From NCBI RefSeq assembly GCF_014200505.1, contig NZ_JACHBX010000001.1, forward strand, positions 2,046,001 through 2,110,000: DNA of 64,000 nucleotides, given 5' to 3'. Below are positions 25,164 to 33,798 of this stretch, piece after piece. The translations under genes were made by a program, and so were the position numbers. This stretch comes from Massilia aurea (GTDB taxonomy: Bacteria; Pseudomonadota; Gammaproteobacteria; Burkholderiales; Burkholderiaceae_D). The notes below the pieces were generated by a model. It saw only the letters and a list, made by a program, of their open reading frames with translations, made no database searches and had not been told where the DNA came from. Every line of letters starts with the position of its first letter. The stretch's first letter is position 1.

Positions 25164-26093
25164 ATGATTGAATCTCTTTCACAGGATTCTTCACCCAAAG
25201 TGAACAATGACCTCGCCTCGCATCTCGAATTCTTTGTGCTGCTGGCGCGCCACGGCAGCCTGAGCGCCGCTGCGCGCGCGCTCGACCTGACGCCGCCGGC
25301 TGCCACCAAGCGCCTGGCGCAGCTCGAAGAGCGCCTCGGCGTGCGGCTCGTGAACCGCACCACGCGCACCAGCAGCCTCACGCCCGAGGGTGAAACCTAT
25401 CTGCATTACGCGACCCGCATCCTGGCCGACTTGCACGAGATGGAAGAAGCCGTATCGAGCACGCGCGCCGTGCCGCGCGGCCTGCTGCGCGTGAATGCAT
25501 CGCTTGGATTCGGGCGCACGACGATCGCGCCGCTGGTGTCGACCTTCGCGCAGCGCTACCCGCAGGTGGAGGTGCAGCTCGACGTCACCGACCGGCCGGT
25601 GGACCTCGTCGCAGGCGGCATCGACCTGGCGATCCGGTTTGGCGAGCTGCCCGACCAGCGCCTGATTGCGCGCCGCATCATGTCGAACCGGCGCCTCCTG
25701 TGCGCGTCGCCGCGCTACCTCGAACGGCATGGCATGCCCGCCAGCCTGGCGGATCTGGCCAGCCACCGCTGCATCGTGCACCGGCAGAACGACGAAGCGC
25801 ATGGCGTCTGGCGCCTGGAACATGAAGGCCGCGCCGTGTCGGTCAAGGTCCAGGGTGCGCTGTCGAGCAACGATGGCGACATCGTGCTGGGCTGGGCGCT
25901 CGATGGCCACGGCATCCTGGTGCGCTCGGAATGGGATCTGGCAAAGTACGTCGACAGCGGCCGCCTGCGCATCGTGCTGCCCGGGTACACGCAGCCCGAG
26001 GCCGACCTGTTCGTCGTCTACCCGAGCAAGCGCTGGCAGTCGGCGCGGGCACGGGCGTTTGTTGATTTTTTGGTGGAGCAGTTTGGGGGTTGA
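25164..26093 (+). CDS. LysR-family regulator, probably of D-tartrate dehydratase
   Basis: 309 residues. HTH near residues 16-75 (FFVLLARHGSLSAAARALDL, then RLAQLEERLGVRLVNRTTR) and a LysR effector domain (VDLVAGGIDLAIRFGELPDQ). The start at ATG 25164 lies 60 bases from the divergent dehydratase gene, so the shared intergenic region is the probable operator. A GTG (25200) would shorten it by 12 residues without touching the HTH. It belongs to the same DmlR-like subgroup as the regulator at 21284. Confidence 0.88.
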   Translation: MIESLSQDSSPKVNNDLASHLEFFVLLARHGSLSAAARALDLTPPAATKRLAQLEERLGVRLVNRTTRTSSLTPEGETYLHYATRILADLHEMEEAVSSTRAVPRGLLRVNASLGFGRTTIAPLVSTFAQRYPQVEVQLDVTDRPVDLVAGGIDLAIRFGELPDQRLIARRIMSNRRLLCASPRYLERHGMPASLADLASHRCIVHRQNDEAHGVWRLEHEGRAVSVKVQGALSSNDGDIVLGWALDGHGILVRSEWDLAKYVDSGRLRIVLPGYTQPEADLFVVYPSKRWQSARARAFVDFLVEQFGG

Positions 26094-26150
26094 TGCCGCG
26101 CGATCATCCGGCGTGACAATGGCGAGAATCACGATCGCCGCGTGGATGAC

Positions 26151-26180
26151 GTAGGGTGGACGGGTTCCCCGTCCACGCGG
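26151..26180 (+). repeat. GTAG-type REP palindrome, forward unit (locus 1)
   Basis: GTAGGG is followed by the imperfect hairpin TGGACGGGTTCCCCGTCCA. It pairs with an inverted unit at 26233-26262; both lie between convergent gene ends. Confidence 0.85.
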
Positions 26181-26232
26181 TGATGGTTGACGGCGAGATC
26201 ATCCGGCGGGAAAACAGCGCCAGTCACTACCA

Positions 26233-26262
26233 CCGCGTGGACGGCATAGCCGTCCACCCTAC
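26233..26262 (-). repeat. GTAG-type REP palindrome, inverted unit (locus 1)
   Basis: Inverse orientation of the unit at 26151: GTGGACGGCATAGCCGTCCA followed by CCCTAC. The two units have 52 bases between them. Confidence 0.85.
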
Positions 26263-26286
26263 GAACAACGGTCTCCGCCAGTGGTA

Positions 26287-28488
26287 TTACTTCACGCCCG
26301 CCGCTGCCAGCGCCGTCATGTTGACGATGCGGCGCACAGTGGCGCTCGGGCTCAGGATGTGCACCGGCTTGGCCGCGCCCAGCAGGATCGGGCCCACGGT
26401 CACGCCCTTGCCTGCGGCGACCTTGAGCACGTTGAACAGGATATTGGCGGCGTCCAGCGACGGCATCACCAGCAGGTTCGCGCTGCCCGAGTAGCCGGCG
26501 TCGATCTTGTACAGGTCACGGATTTCTTCCGACAGCGCAGCGTCGCCGTGGATCTCGCCGACCACGGCCAGTTCGGGCGACTGCTCGGCCAGCAGCGCGC
26601 GTGCTTCGCGCATGCGCTTGGCGGACGGCCGCTCGGACGAACCCTGCGACGAGTGCGACAGCAGCGCGGCCTTCGGCTCGAGGCCGAAGTGCTGCAGCGT
26701 TTCGGCTGCCAGGCGCGTGATGGCCGCCAGCTCCTGGGCGCTCGGCTGCTCGTTGACATACGTGTCAGTGATGAACAGCGTGAACTTGTCGAGCACGAGC
26801 GCGTTCATCGCGGCCAGCACTTCGGCGCCCGGCGCCACGCCGATCTCGCTGCGCACGTGCTCCAGGTGGTCGTCGTAGCAGCCGGTCATGCCGCAGATCA
26901 GCGCGTCGACCGTACCCGCCGCCAGCAGGCGCGTGCCCTGCAGCGTCGTATCGGCTTCGGCCGCAATGACGGTGTAGTCGGCACCTTCGCGCAGGCGCAG
27001 GCCCGCGTCCTTGATGGCGCGCTGCAGGACCGACGTGTCGCCGATCAGCACCGGATGGGCGATGCCCTCATCGACCACCGCTTGCACTGCGCGCAGCACG
27101 CGTGGCTCGGTCGCTTCGGCGTACGCCACCTTGCGCACGTCGGCGCGTGCCTTGTCGAACACCGGCTTCATGAAGAACCCGGTGTGATAGATCATCTGGC
27201 CCAGCTTGTCGCGGTAGGCGTCCATGTCGGTGATCGGGCGCGTTGCCACGCCCGATGCGGCAGCGGCTTCGGCCACGCGCGGCGCGATCGCGCCGAGCAG
27301 GCGCGGATCGAACGGCTTCGGAATGATGTACTCGGGGCCAAAGGCAAGGTCCTGGCCTTCGTAGGCCAGCGCCACCACGTCGCTCGCTTCGGCTTCGGCC
27401 AGTTCGGCAATCGCCGTCACGCAGGCGAGCTTCATTTCGTCGGTGATGCGCGTGGCGCCGCAATCGAGCGCGCCGCGGAAGATGTACGGGAAGCACAGCA
27501 CATTGTTGACCTGGTTCGGATAGTCCGAGCGGCCGGTGGCGATGATGACGTCCGGGCGCGCAGCCTTGGCCACTTCAGGACGGATCTCAGGCTCGGGATT
27601 GGCCAGCGCCAGGATGACCGGCTTGTCAGCCATCGTCTTGACCATCTCGCCCGTCAGCACGCCGGCGGTCGAGCAGCCCAGGAACACGTCGGCGTCCTTG
27701 ACCACATCGGCCAGCACGCGCGCATCGGTCGCCTGCGCATAGCGCGCCTTGTTCTCTTCCATATTGGCGTCGCGGCCCTGCCAGATCACGCCGCGCGAGT
27801 CGACGACGTAGATGTTCTCCTGCTTCACGCCCAGCAGCACCATCATGTCCAGGCAGGCAATCGCCGCCGCACCGGCGCCGGAAGCGACCAGCTTGATCTG
27901 GCCGATGTCCTTGCCGACGACTTTCATCGCATTGAGCAGCGCAGCGGTCGAGATGATCGCGGTGCCGTGCTGGTCGTCGTGGAAGACCGGAATGTTCATG
28001 CGCTCGCGCAGCTTCTTCTCGATGTAGAAGCATTCCGGCGCCTTGATGTCTTCCAGGTTGATGCCGCCGACAGTCGGCTCGAGCATCGCAATCGCGTCGA
28101 TCAGCTTGTCCGGATCCAGTTCGTCCAGTTCCAGGTCGAACACGTCGACACCGGCAAATTTCTTGAACAGGCAGCCCTTGCCTTCCATGACCGGTTTGGC
28201 GGCCAGCGGACCGATATTGCCCAGGCCAAGCACCGCGGTGCCGTTGGTGATCACGGCCACCAGGTTGCCGCGCGACGTGTAATCGAACGCGGTGGCCGGA
28301 TCGGCAGCGATTTCTTCGCAGGCGTACGCCACACCTGGCGAATACGCGAGCGACAGATCGCGCTGGTTCGACAGCGGTTTGGTGGCGATCACTTCGATCT
28401 TGCCGCGGGTCGGGCTGCGGTGGTATTCCAGCGCGTCGATCCGCAGTTGGGTGTTCTGTGCTTCGTTCAGCGTACTGTCGGTGCTCAT
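26287..28488 (-). CDS. maeB: NADP-dependent malic enzyme with C-terminal phosphotransacetylase-like domain
   Basis: 733 residues from ATG 28488. The N-terminal ~430 residues are malic enzyme ([59 protein letters not shown]). The C-terminal ~310 residues resemble phosphate acetyltransferase ([31 protein letters not shown]), giving the MaeB hybrid architecture. It decarboxylates L-malate to pyruvate with NADP; the C-terminal domain is usually regulatory. Length is normal for the family. An upstream in-frame extension to 28623 lacks family residues. Its position beside malate/tartrate genes fits dicarboxylate catabolism, though MaeB is also a housekeeping enzyme. Confidence 0.92.
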   Translation of the reverse strand: MSTDSTLNEAQNTQLRIDALEYHRSPTRGKIEVIATKPLSNQRDLSLAYSPGVAYACEEIAADPATAFDYTSRGNLVAVITNGTAVLGLGNIGPLAAKPVMEGKGCLFKKFAGVDVFDLELDELDPDKLIDAIAMLEPTVGGINLEDIKAPECFYIEKKLRERMNIPVFHDDQHGTAIISTAALLNAMKVVGKDIGQIKLVASGAGAAAIACLDMMVLLGVKQENIYVVDSRGVIWQGRDANMEENKARYAQATDARVLADVVKDADVFLGCSTAGVLTGEMVKTMADKPVILALANPEPEIRPEVAKAARPDVIIATGRSDYPNQVNNVLCFPYIFRGALDCGATRITDEMKLACVTAIAELAEAEASDVVALAYEGQDLAFGPEYIIPKPFDPRLLGAIAPRVAEAAAASGVATRPITDMDAYRDKLGQMIYHTGFFMKPVFDKARADVRKVAYAEATEPRVLRAVQAVVDEGIAHPVLIGDTSVLQRAIKDAGLRLREGADYTVIAAEADTTLQGTRLLAAGTVDALICGMTGCYDDHLEHVRSEIGVAPGAEVLAAMNALVLDKFTLFITDTYVNEQPSAQELAAITRLAAETLQHFGLEPKAALLSHSSQGSSERPSAKRMREARALLAEQSPELAVVGEIHGDAALSEEIRDLYKIDAGYSGSANLLVMPSLDAANILFNVLKVAAGKGVTVGPILLGAAKPVHILSPSATVRRIVNMTALAAAGVK

Positions 28489-28629
28489 GTTCTTCCTATG
28501 CTTATTGGGTGATGCGGCGTGGGAGGCGGGGCCGCCACAAGGCGCGCGCGCAACGATCCTCCCATTGTTGGGCAAACATTCTAGCCGAACCGACACCATC
28601 GCGTGCGCGACCGGTTCCCGCACGATCGT

Positions 28630-29523
28630 TCACATTTTCTGCACGTTCAGCAGTTCGATGAAGCGCGTTGCCGCCATGCCCAGCGGCCGTTCTTCGGTCC
28701 ACACGATGTCGACGAAGAAGCGCAGCACATTGGTCAGATTGATGGTCGGGATCTCGACCAGCTCACCGCCCTGCACGGCCTCGCGCACCTGGCTCGCTGG
28801 CAGCCACGCCCAGCCCAGGCCCGCCTTGACCAGCGCCAGCGCGGCGATCGGACTATCGGTCTTCCACTGCAGCGATGACATTGCGATGCGCTGGTCCACC
28901 TGGTCGGTGTCGCGCCCCGCCACGACGATCTGGCGCTGCAGCAGCAGATCGGTATCGCGCACCTGTGCCTGCCTGGCTCCCTTGAACATCGGATGGGAGC
29001 GCGCCGCCACCGCCACCAGGCGCTCCTCGGCCACTTCCTGGAATGCCTGATAGGGCGCCGCGCCATATCGCTCAAAGACAAGTGCCAGGTCGGCGCGCCC
29101 GCTGCGCACCATCGCCAGCGCATCGGCCTGCGGCGCGGTCAGGACCTCGACCTGCAACAGCGGATGCTCAAGGGCCAGCGCGTGCAGCGCAGCGCTCCAT
29201 GGCACGGTGCCCAGCAGTTCGGGCACGAGCGCCAGCGTCAGCGACGCTTCCAGGCCGCGGTTCAACGACAGCGCATGCACGTTCAGGCGCTGCAATCCCT
29301 CAGCCAGCAGGCGCGCCTGCGGCAGCAGCGCCAGTGCCTGTGCTGTCGGTGTCGGATTGCGCCCGGTGCGGTCGAACAGCTGCACGTCGAGCTGCGCTTC
29401 GAGATTTGCGATCGCCATGCTGATGGCCGACGGCACGCGACCGAGCGCGCGCGCGGCTGCGGAAAACGAGCCATGGTCGATCGCCGCCAGGAAGGCTTTC
29501 ACATTGTCGAGGTCAAACGCCAT
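28630..29523 (-). CDS. LysR-family regulator
   Basis: 297 residues. HTH near the N-terminus (FLAAIDHGSFSAAARALGRV, then AIANLEAQLDVQLFDRTGR) and a LysR effector domain (ALVKAGLGWAWLPASQV). It stands between maeB and sugE; it is 141 bases upstream of the maeB start in the same direction and divergent from sugE with 80 bases between. Its target could be sugE, but guanidinium exporters are rarely LysR-controlled, so the role is open. Confidence 0.87.
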   Translation of the reverse strand: MAFDLDNVKAFLAAIDHGSFSAAARALGRVPSAISMAIANLEAQLDVQLFDRTGRNPTPTAQALALLPQARLLAEGLQRLNVHALSLNRGLEASLTLALVPELLGTVPWSAALHALALEHPLLQVEVLTAPQADALAMVRSGRADLALVFERYGAAPYQAFQEVAEERLVAVAARSHPMFKGARQAQVRDTDLLLQRQIVVAGRDTDQVDQRIAMSSLQWKTDSPIAALALVKAGLGWAWLPASQVREAVQGGELVEIPTINLTNVLRFFVDIVWTEERPLGMAATRFIELLNVQKM

Positions 29524-29603
29524 CGTTCAATTCCACTGATAGGTCCTGACTTTTTTCATCGCCAGATTCGACATAGTATCGGGCCTCACTCATCGGAGGC
29601 AAT

Positions 29604-29924
29604 ATGGTCTGGATACTGCTGGTCCTTGCAGGACTGTTTGAAATCGTCTGGGCCGTCGGCCTGAAATACACGGAAGGCTTCACGCGCCTGTGGCCCACGG
29701 TGGGCACGGTGGGTGCCATGATCGTCAGCTTCGGCCTGCTGGCCCACGTGCTCAAGACGCTGCCGATCGGCACTGCCTACGCGATCTGGACGGGGATCGG
29801 CGCCGTCGGTACGGCCTTGGTGGGCATCATCGTCCTTGGGGAATCGGCGTCACCGGCGCGGCTGGCGTGCATTGGCATGATCGCGGCGGGCATCGTCGGA
29901 CTCAAGCTGGTTTCTGCACACTGA
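29604..29924 (+). CDS. sugE: SugE/Gdx-type small multidrug resistance protein (guanidinium exporter family)
   Basis: 106 residues, four transmembrane helices. It matches E. coli SugE along its length ([50 protein letters not shown]), including the essential Glu at position 13 and the W-A-V-G-L-K segment that separates Gdx from EmrE. Members of this subtype work as dual-topology dimers exporting guanidinium. CGGAGG lies about 5 bases upstream of the ATG. I see no guanidine riboswitch in the 80-base leader. Confidence 0.93.
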   Translation: MVWILLVLAGLFEIVWAVGLKYTEGFTRLWPTVGTVGAMIVSFGLLAHVLKTLPIGTAYAIWTGIGAVGTALVGIIVLGESASPARLACIGMIAAGIVGLKLVSAH

Positions 29925-30138
29925 GGTCAATGCCGGAAATGAATCGACAAATCGTTAGGACATTCTGGAAAAGCGGTGTATCTTCAACGATGCACCACAT
30001 CAAGTCGTTGTTATTGTTGGCTTTTCTCTCCCGCCTCGCCTCTTCCGGCAGTCCAGTTTGATTCCCCCGCTTTTATCTTCTCTTGGTTGAACGTGCGTAT
30101 TGGGCGATTTTGCCCATGTCACTGCAAAGGAATTCAAC
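29925..30138. other. Leader region of the cold-shock gene
   Basis: 214 bases, AT-richer than its surroundings, upstream of a CspA-family gene. Long structured leaders are typical of cold-shock mRNAs. The start AATTCAAC directly precedes the ATG with AAAGGA at about 10 bases. I could not identify a definite promoter. Confidence 0.4.
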
Positions 30139-30348
30139 ATGACTACCCAAACCGGCACCGTAAAATGGTTCAACGACGCAAAAGGCTTCGGCTTCATCAC
30201 GCCTGATGGCGGCGGCGACGATCTGTTCGCGCACTTCCAGGACATCCAATCGGAAGGCTTCAAGAGCCTGGCCGAAAATCAGCGCGTGTCGTTCGAGCGC
30301 TCGACCGGCCCTAAAGGCGAAAAAGCCGGCAACATCCGCGCGATCTGA
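30139..30348 (+). CDS. CspA-family cold-shock protein
   Basis: 69 residues, a complete cold-shock domain. RNP1-like (KGFGFITP) and RNP2-like (DLFAHF) motifs bind single-stranded RNA or DNA, and it ends [13 protein letters not shown]. It acts as an RNA chaperone. ATG 30139 was chosen over a start 39 bases upstream because it begins [13 protein letters not shown], as usual. A strong intrinsic terminator lies 66 bases downstream. Massilia-type genomes carry several such genes, so no specific csp letter is given. Confidence 0.95.
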   Translation: MTTQTGTVKWFNDAKGFGFITPDGGGDDLFAHFQDIQSEGFKSLAENQRVSFERSTGPKGEKAGNIRAI

Positions 30349-30414
30349 TGCTGCCCTCGTGACGCCGCCGCGCGCACCACGCAGATAGCGTGGGCGCAGC
30401 CACAGCGCACATTG

Positions 30415-30441
30415 AAAAGCCCGCCAATCGGCGGGCTTTTT
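30415..30441 (+). terminator. Rho-independent terminator of the cold-shock gene
   Basis: AAAAGCCCGCC-AATC-GGCGGGCTTTTT: a 7-base GC stem (extended by A-T pairs) with a 4-base loop and T-run. It can function in both directions. Confidence 0.93.
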
Positions 30442-30470
30442 GCTGTCTGGGCGTTTGGGGGTCGTTGAAC

Positions 30471-30498
30471 GCGTGGACGGGAAACCCGTCCACCCTAC
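30471..30498 (-). repeat. GTAG-type REP palindrome, inverted unit (locus 2)
   Basis: GCGTGGACGGGAAACCCGTC followed by CACCCTAC, the same family as 26151-26262. The units at this locus are in the opposite relative order: inverted first, forward second. Confidence 0.85.
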
Positions 30499-30533
30499 GT
30501 CAGGTCGGTGGCATGACGACGGTCCCCGTGATG

Positions 30534-30562
30534 GTAGGGTGGACGGCTCCGCCGTCCACGCG
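30534..30562 (+). repeat. GTAG-type REP palindrome, forward unit (locus 2)
   Basis: GTAGGGTGGACGGCTCCGCC followed by GTCCACGCG. It ends 11 bases before the 3' end of the nitroreductase gene. Confidence 0.85.
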
Positions 30563-30573
30563 TTCAAACCACA

Positions 30574-31161
30574 TTACAAACTGCTGAGGAATTGGCTCAC
30601 ATCTGGCCGCACACGTGGTGCCTTCACGGTCGACGCGGTACCCACACCGATAAAACAAATGGCCCGCTCATGCGCCTCGAGCCCAAGCAACGTGCGCATG
30701 CCCGCAAAATCCATCGCTGCGCCACTGGCCAGGCCACTCGCAAAGCCAAGCAACTGAGCTGCCACCAGCATGTTCTGGATCGCGCAACCAAGCGACACGA
30801 GTTTTTCGTGCGTCGGGATGATGGTGCCCGGCTCGTCGCGCAGCACCGCCACCAGCAGGCATGGCGCGCGCAGGGCCTTGTCGTGCGCGGTGGCGAGCGC
30901 CTCGTCGCCGCAGGCGGGATCGCGCGCCAGCACGGCAGCGGCGAACACGTCACCCAGTAGATGCCGCTTGTGCTGCGGGATCAGAATAAACCGCCACGGC
31001 CGCAGCAGCCCATGATCGGGTGCCTGCGCGCCTGCTTCGACGATGCGCAGCAGGGCCGCGTCGTCCGGGCCGGGCGCAACGAGACGGCGCAGCGTGTAGT
31101 TGCGCCGCGCGGCCAGGATGGTCAGGAAATCGTCGGCGCCAGCCGGATACTCGGTTTGCAT
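30574..31161 (-). CDS. Nitroreductase-family protein
   Basis: 195 residues. The short nitroreductase fold is visible: RRNYTLRRLVAPGPDDAALL with the FMN phosphate-binding arginines, EAGAQAPDHGLLRPWRFILI, and the C-terminal GLEAHERAICFIGVGT. It resembles the YdjA-type small nitroreductases, which use FMN and NAD(P)H as homodimers. The substrate is unknown. It is convergent with the cold-shock gene across a terminator and a REP pair. Confidence 0.85.
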   Translation of the reverse strand: MQTEYPAGADDFLTILAARRNYTLRRLVAPGPDDAALLRIVEAGAQAPDHGLLRPWRFILIPQHKRHLLGDVFAAAVLARDPACGDEALATAHDKALRAPCLLVAVLRDEPGTIIPTHEKLVSLGCAIQNMLVAAQLLGFASGLASGAAMDFAGMRTLLGLEAHERAICFIGVGTASTVKAPRVRPDVSQFLSSL

Positions 31162-31233
31162 GGCGCCAGTATAGCGACAGCGCCGCCGATCCGCCGGGAT
31201 GGGACGAACTGGCGACTCACAACGAATACATGC

Positions 31234-33798
31234 TCAGTACACGTCGCGCCGATAGCGCCCCTCATCGATCAGGCGATCGCGGCCGGCCTCGCCGAGAATC
31301 GTCGCCAGCGCCGCATCGACCTCCCCCGCCATACCCTGCAAGCTGCCGCAGACATGGATGACCGCATCGTGCTCAACCCAGTCGCGCAGCGTGTCGGCGC
31401 GGGCGCGCAGCCGGTCCTGCACATACTCGGGCGCGTCATCTCGCGAAAACACCAGATCGCATTCCGGTAGTGCACCGGCGGCGCGCCACGCGGCGATCTC
31501 GCCCGCGCACAGGCTGTCGAAGGCGCGCTGGCGTTCGCCGAACAGCAGCCAGTTGCGATGCTGCCCGGCCAGCACGCGGCTGCGCAGGTGCGCGCGCAGG
31601 CCGGCCATGCCCGAGCCGTTGCCGATATAGATGCAAGGCCGCGCATCCTGTGGTCCATGGAAACCCGGGTTCGTCGCCAGCCGTGCGCGGACCATCCCGC
31701 CGACAGCGAGATGCGCAGTCAGCCAGCCGGATGCCAGGCCCATGCCCTGCTCGTGGCGCTGCTGGCGCACGAGCAGCGTCAGTGCGCCGTCCTGCGGGAT
31801 GCCGGCGATGGAATAGCGGCGCGGCGCCAGGGGCTTGAGCGCATCGGCGCATTCCTGGGCCGATGCAAACGGATGCCCGGCGCCGGGCAGCTCGCTCCAG
31901 GCCAGTGCGTCGCGCAGCGGCTGCGGTTCGCCCTGCCAGGTAACGCGCGCCGCGCCATCCAGACCACTGGCGGCCAGCCAGGCATAGAGGGTCGCCGCCG
32001 TGTGGCACGCGGCAACGTCCAGCAGGTCGCCGGCTTGCCACTGCTGATCTGACGTCGTCTGCAGCACGATTTCATACAGCGGCGCGCCCAGGCTGCCGGG
32101 ATTCAAGTGGGTACGGGCGACAAGCCGCCAGTCGGTCATCGGTGCCGCGTCATTGGCAGCGGCGGGCAGCGTGCCGGCGGCCGCACCCAGTGTGCCCAGC
32201 GCATGCATCCAACGGCCCAGCGCCGCGGCGTCGCCCTGGTCGACGTCGATCCGTGGGAACAGCGCCGTGGCACCCAGCGCCCCGAGGCGCTCGTCAAGCG
32301 CGATGCCATAGCCACAGTAGCGCGCGTAATTGCGGTCGCCCAGCGCCAGCACCGCGTACTTGCAGCCGGCCAGCATCAGTGGCCCTGCATGCAGCTCGCG
32401 CGTGAAGCGGCGCGCCGCGTCGGGTGCCTCGCCGTCGCCGAAGGTCGCCGCCACGAACAGCGCATGGTCGTAACCAGCCAGTTCTCCCGGGCTGAGCGCC
32501 GATACCGCACGCAGATCGACCGCGCGGCCACCGGCGCGCAGCGCGGCGGCGCTGTGCAGCGCGATCCGCTCGGCCTGGCCGCCCTGTGTCGCAAAGGCCA
32601 GCAGGATCGGCGCACCGGCGCCTGGCGTGGTGGGTTGCTCCGTCATGGCCATCGCCCGTTCGCGCGCCAGTGCGCGCTGCTGGCGGCGCCGGCCCAGGTA
32701 CAGCAGCCAGCCGGTGATGGCAAAGCCGGGCAAGGCCAGGCTGGCGAGCATCATGATGACCCGCCCCGGCAAACCGAAGTAGCTGCCCGTGTGCAGCGGC
32801 CGGATCGTGGTCAAGGCGCGCTGGCCAACGGTTTGTGCGCCGTAGGGTTCGTTCTTGAGCAGTGCGCCGTCGCTGGCGCGCAGCGACATGCGGTTGCGGG
32901 CGCGCTCGTGCGGGCCGTCCTGCGCAATCCATGTGAGCTGGTAGGCGCCGCTACCGCGTTCCGGCAGGCGGATCGTCGCGCTGGCCCAGTTCGGGGCGTG
33001 CGCGAGGAAGGTGTTCCAGGCCGGATCCAGTGCGGCCGGGCCATCCGGCTTCAATGCGCGTTTGCGTGGCTGCACCTTTGTTTCGGTCGCGGCGCGACGC
33101 TCGTTGCCGGCCCAGCCCTGCACCGTGTCGCGCACGACGTCAAAGCTCCAGTAGATGCCGGTACCCCCGACGATCAGGTAAGCCACCAGCGCCCAGGTAC
33201 CGGCAATCGCATGCAGCGCCCACAGGAACGAGCGGCCCCGCAGGCTGGTATTGAAGGTGAGCCACGTGCGCCAGCTGGCGGGTTTGCGCGGCCAGCGCAG
33301 ATACAGGCCGCTGAGCGCGAGCCCCAACAGGCACAGCGCCAGGATGCCCAGCACGAGGCGGCCCGGCGCGCGCGGCAGCAGCAGCCAGCGATGCAGCTCC
33401 TCGACCCAGTTGAAGGCGGCCTCGAAACGCAGCGCCGGCAAGACGGCGCCGCTGTACGGGTGCACGCGCACGTCCGGACCGCGCCGCTCGCCCGGCGGCG
33501 CGGCAAAGCGCACCAGCGCCGTGCTGCGCGGATCCGCTTCCAGCACGATGCTCACCACGCGCTCACCTGGGCGTACGCGCTGCGCGGCCTGCAGCAACTG
33601 TTCGGGCTGCAGGCGCAGGCGTGCTTCGGCGTCGACCGTCATGACGCCCGGATTGAGCACGTCCAGCAGTTCGTCCTCGAACGCCATGATGGCGCCGGTC
33701 AGCCCGATGACAGCCAGCAGCGTGCCGGCCGTGATACCGACGAACCAGTGCAGCTGGAACCAGACCGCGCGCAGCGACGGCAGGCGCCAGCGGCTCAC
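31234..33798 (-). CDS. PepSY-transmembrane/flavodoxin/FNR-type reductase, probable ferric-siderophore reductase
   Basis: 854 residues from GTG 33798, which overlaps the receptor stop in GTGA and so is translationally coupled. The N-terminal half is a PepSY-associated membrane module (FQLHWFVGITAGTLLAVIGL, ELHRWLLLPRAPGRLVLGIL, IMMLASLALPGFAITGWLLY). A flavodoxin-like FMN domain follows (LLAFATQGGQAERIALHSAA, FVAATFGDGEAPDAARRF, LGDRNYARYCGYG). Then an FAD/NADPH domain as in sulfite/cytochrome P450 reductase (RRYSIAGIP, YIGNGSGMAGLRAHL, LVFSRDDAPEYVQDRL, HVCGSLQGMAGEVDAAL). It likely passes electrons from NADPH across the inner membrane to reduce ferric siderophore in the periplasm. Confidence 0.85.
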   Translation of the reverse strand: MSRWRLPSLRAVWFQLHWFVGITAGTLLAVIGLTGAIMAFEDELLDVLNPGVMTVDAEARLRLQPEQLLQAAQRVRPGERVVSIVLEADPRSTALVRFAAPPGERRGPDVRVHPYSGAVLPALRFEAAFNWVEELHRWLLLPRAPGRLVLGILALCLLGLALSGLYLRWPRKPASWRTWLTFNTSLRGRSFLWALHAIAGTWALVAYLIVGGTGIYWSFDVVRDTVQGWAGNERRAATETKVQPRKRALKPDGPAALDPAWNTFLAHAPNWASATIRLPERGSGAYQLTWIAQDGPHERARNRMSLRASDGALLKNEPYGAQTVGQRALTTIRPLHTGSYFGLPGRVIMMLASLALPGFAITGWLLYLGRRRQQRALARERAMAMTEQPTTPGAGAPILLAFATQGGQAERIALHSAAALRAGGRAVDLRAVSALSPGELAGYDHALFVAATFGDGEAPDAARRFTRELHAGPLMLAGCKYAVLALGDRNYARYCGYGIALDERLGALGATALFPRIDVDQGDAAALGRWMHALGTLGAAAGTLPAAANDAAPMTDWRLVARTHLNPGSLGAPLYEIVLQTTSDQQWQAGDLLDVAACHTAATLYAWLAASGLDGAARVTWQGEPQPLRDALAWSELPGAGHPFASAQECADALKPLAPRRYSIAGIPQDGALTLLVRQQRHEQGMGLASGWLTAHLAVGGMVRARLATNPGFHGPQDARPCIYIGNGSGMAGLRAHLRSRVLAGQHRNWLLFGERQRAFDSLCAGEIAAWRAAGALPECDLVFSRDDAPEYVQDRLRARADTLRDWVEHDAVIHVCGSLQGMAGEVDAALATILGEAGRDRLIDEGRYRRDVY

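Noticed and set aside
26281..28512. A 743-codon open frame on the plus strand opposite malic enzyme
   Set aside because: It is antisense to maeB, rich in His/Arg/Gln/Asp in the pattern produced by reading a high-GC gene backwards, with no family motif. The minus-strand gene is unmistakable.
29524..29603. Guanidine riboswitch in front of sugE
   Set aside because: The 80-base leader shows no paired ACGR hairpins or ykkC-like conserved blocks.
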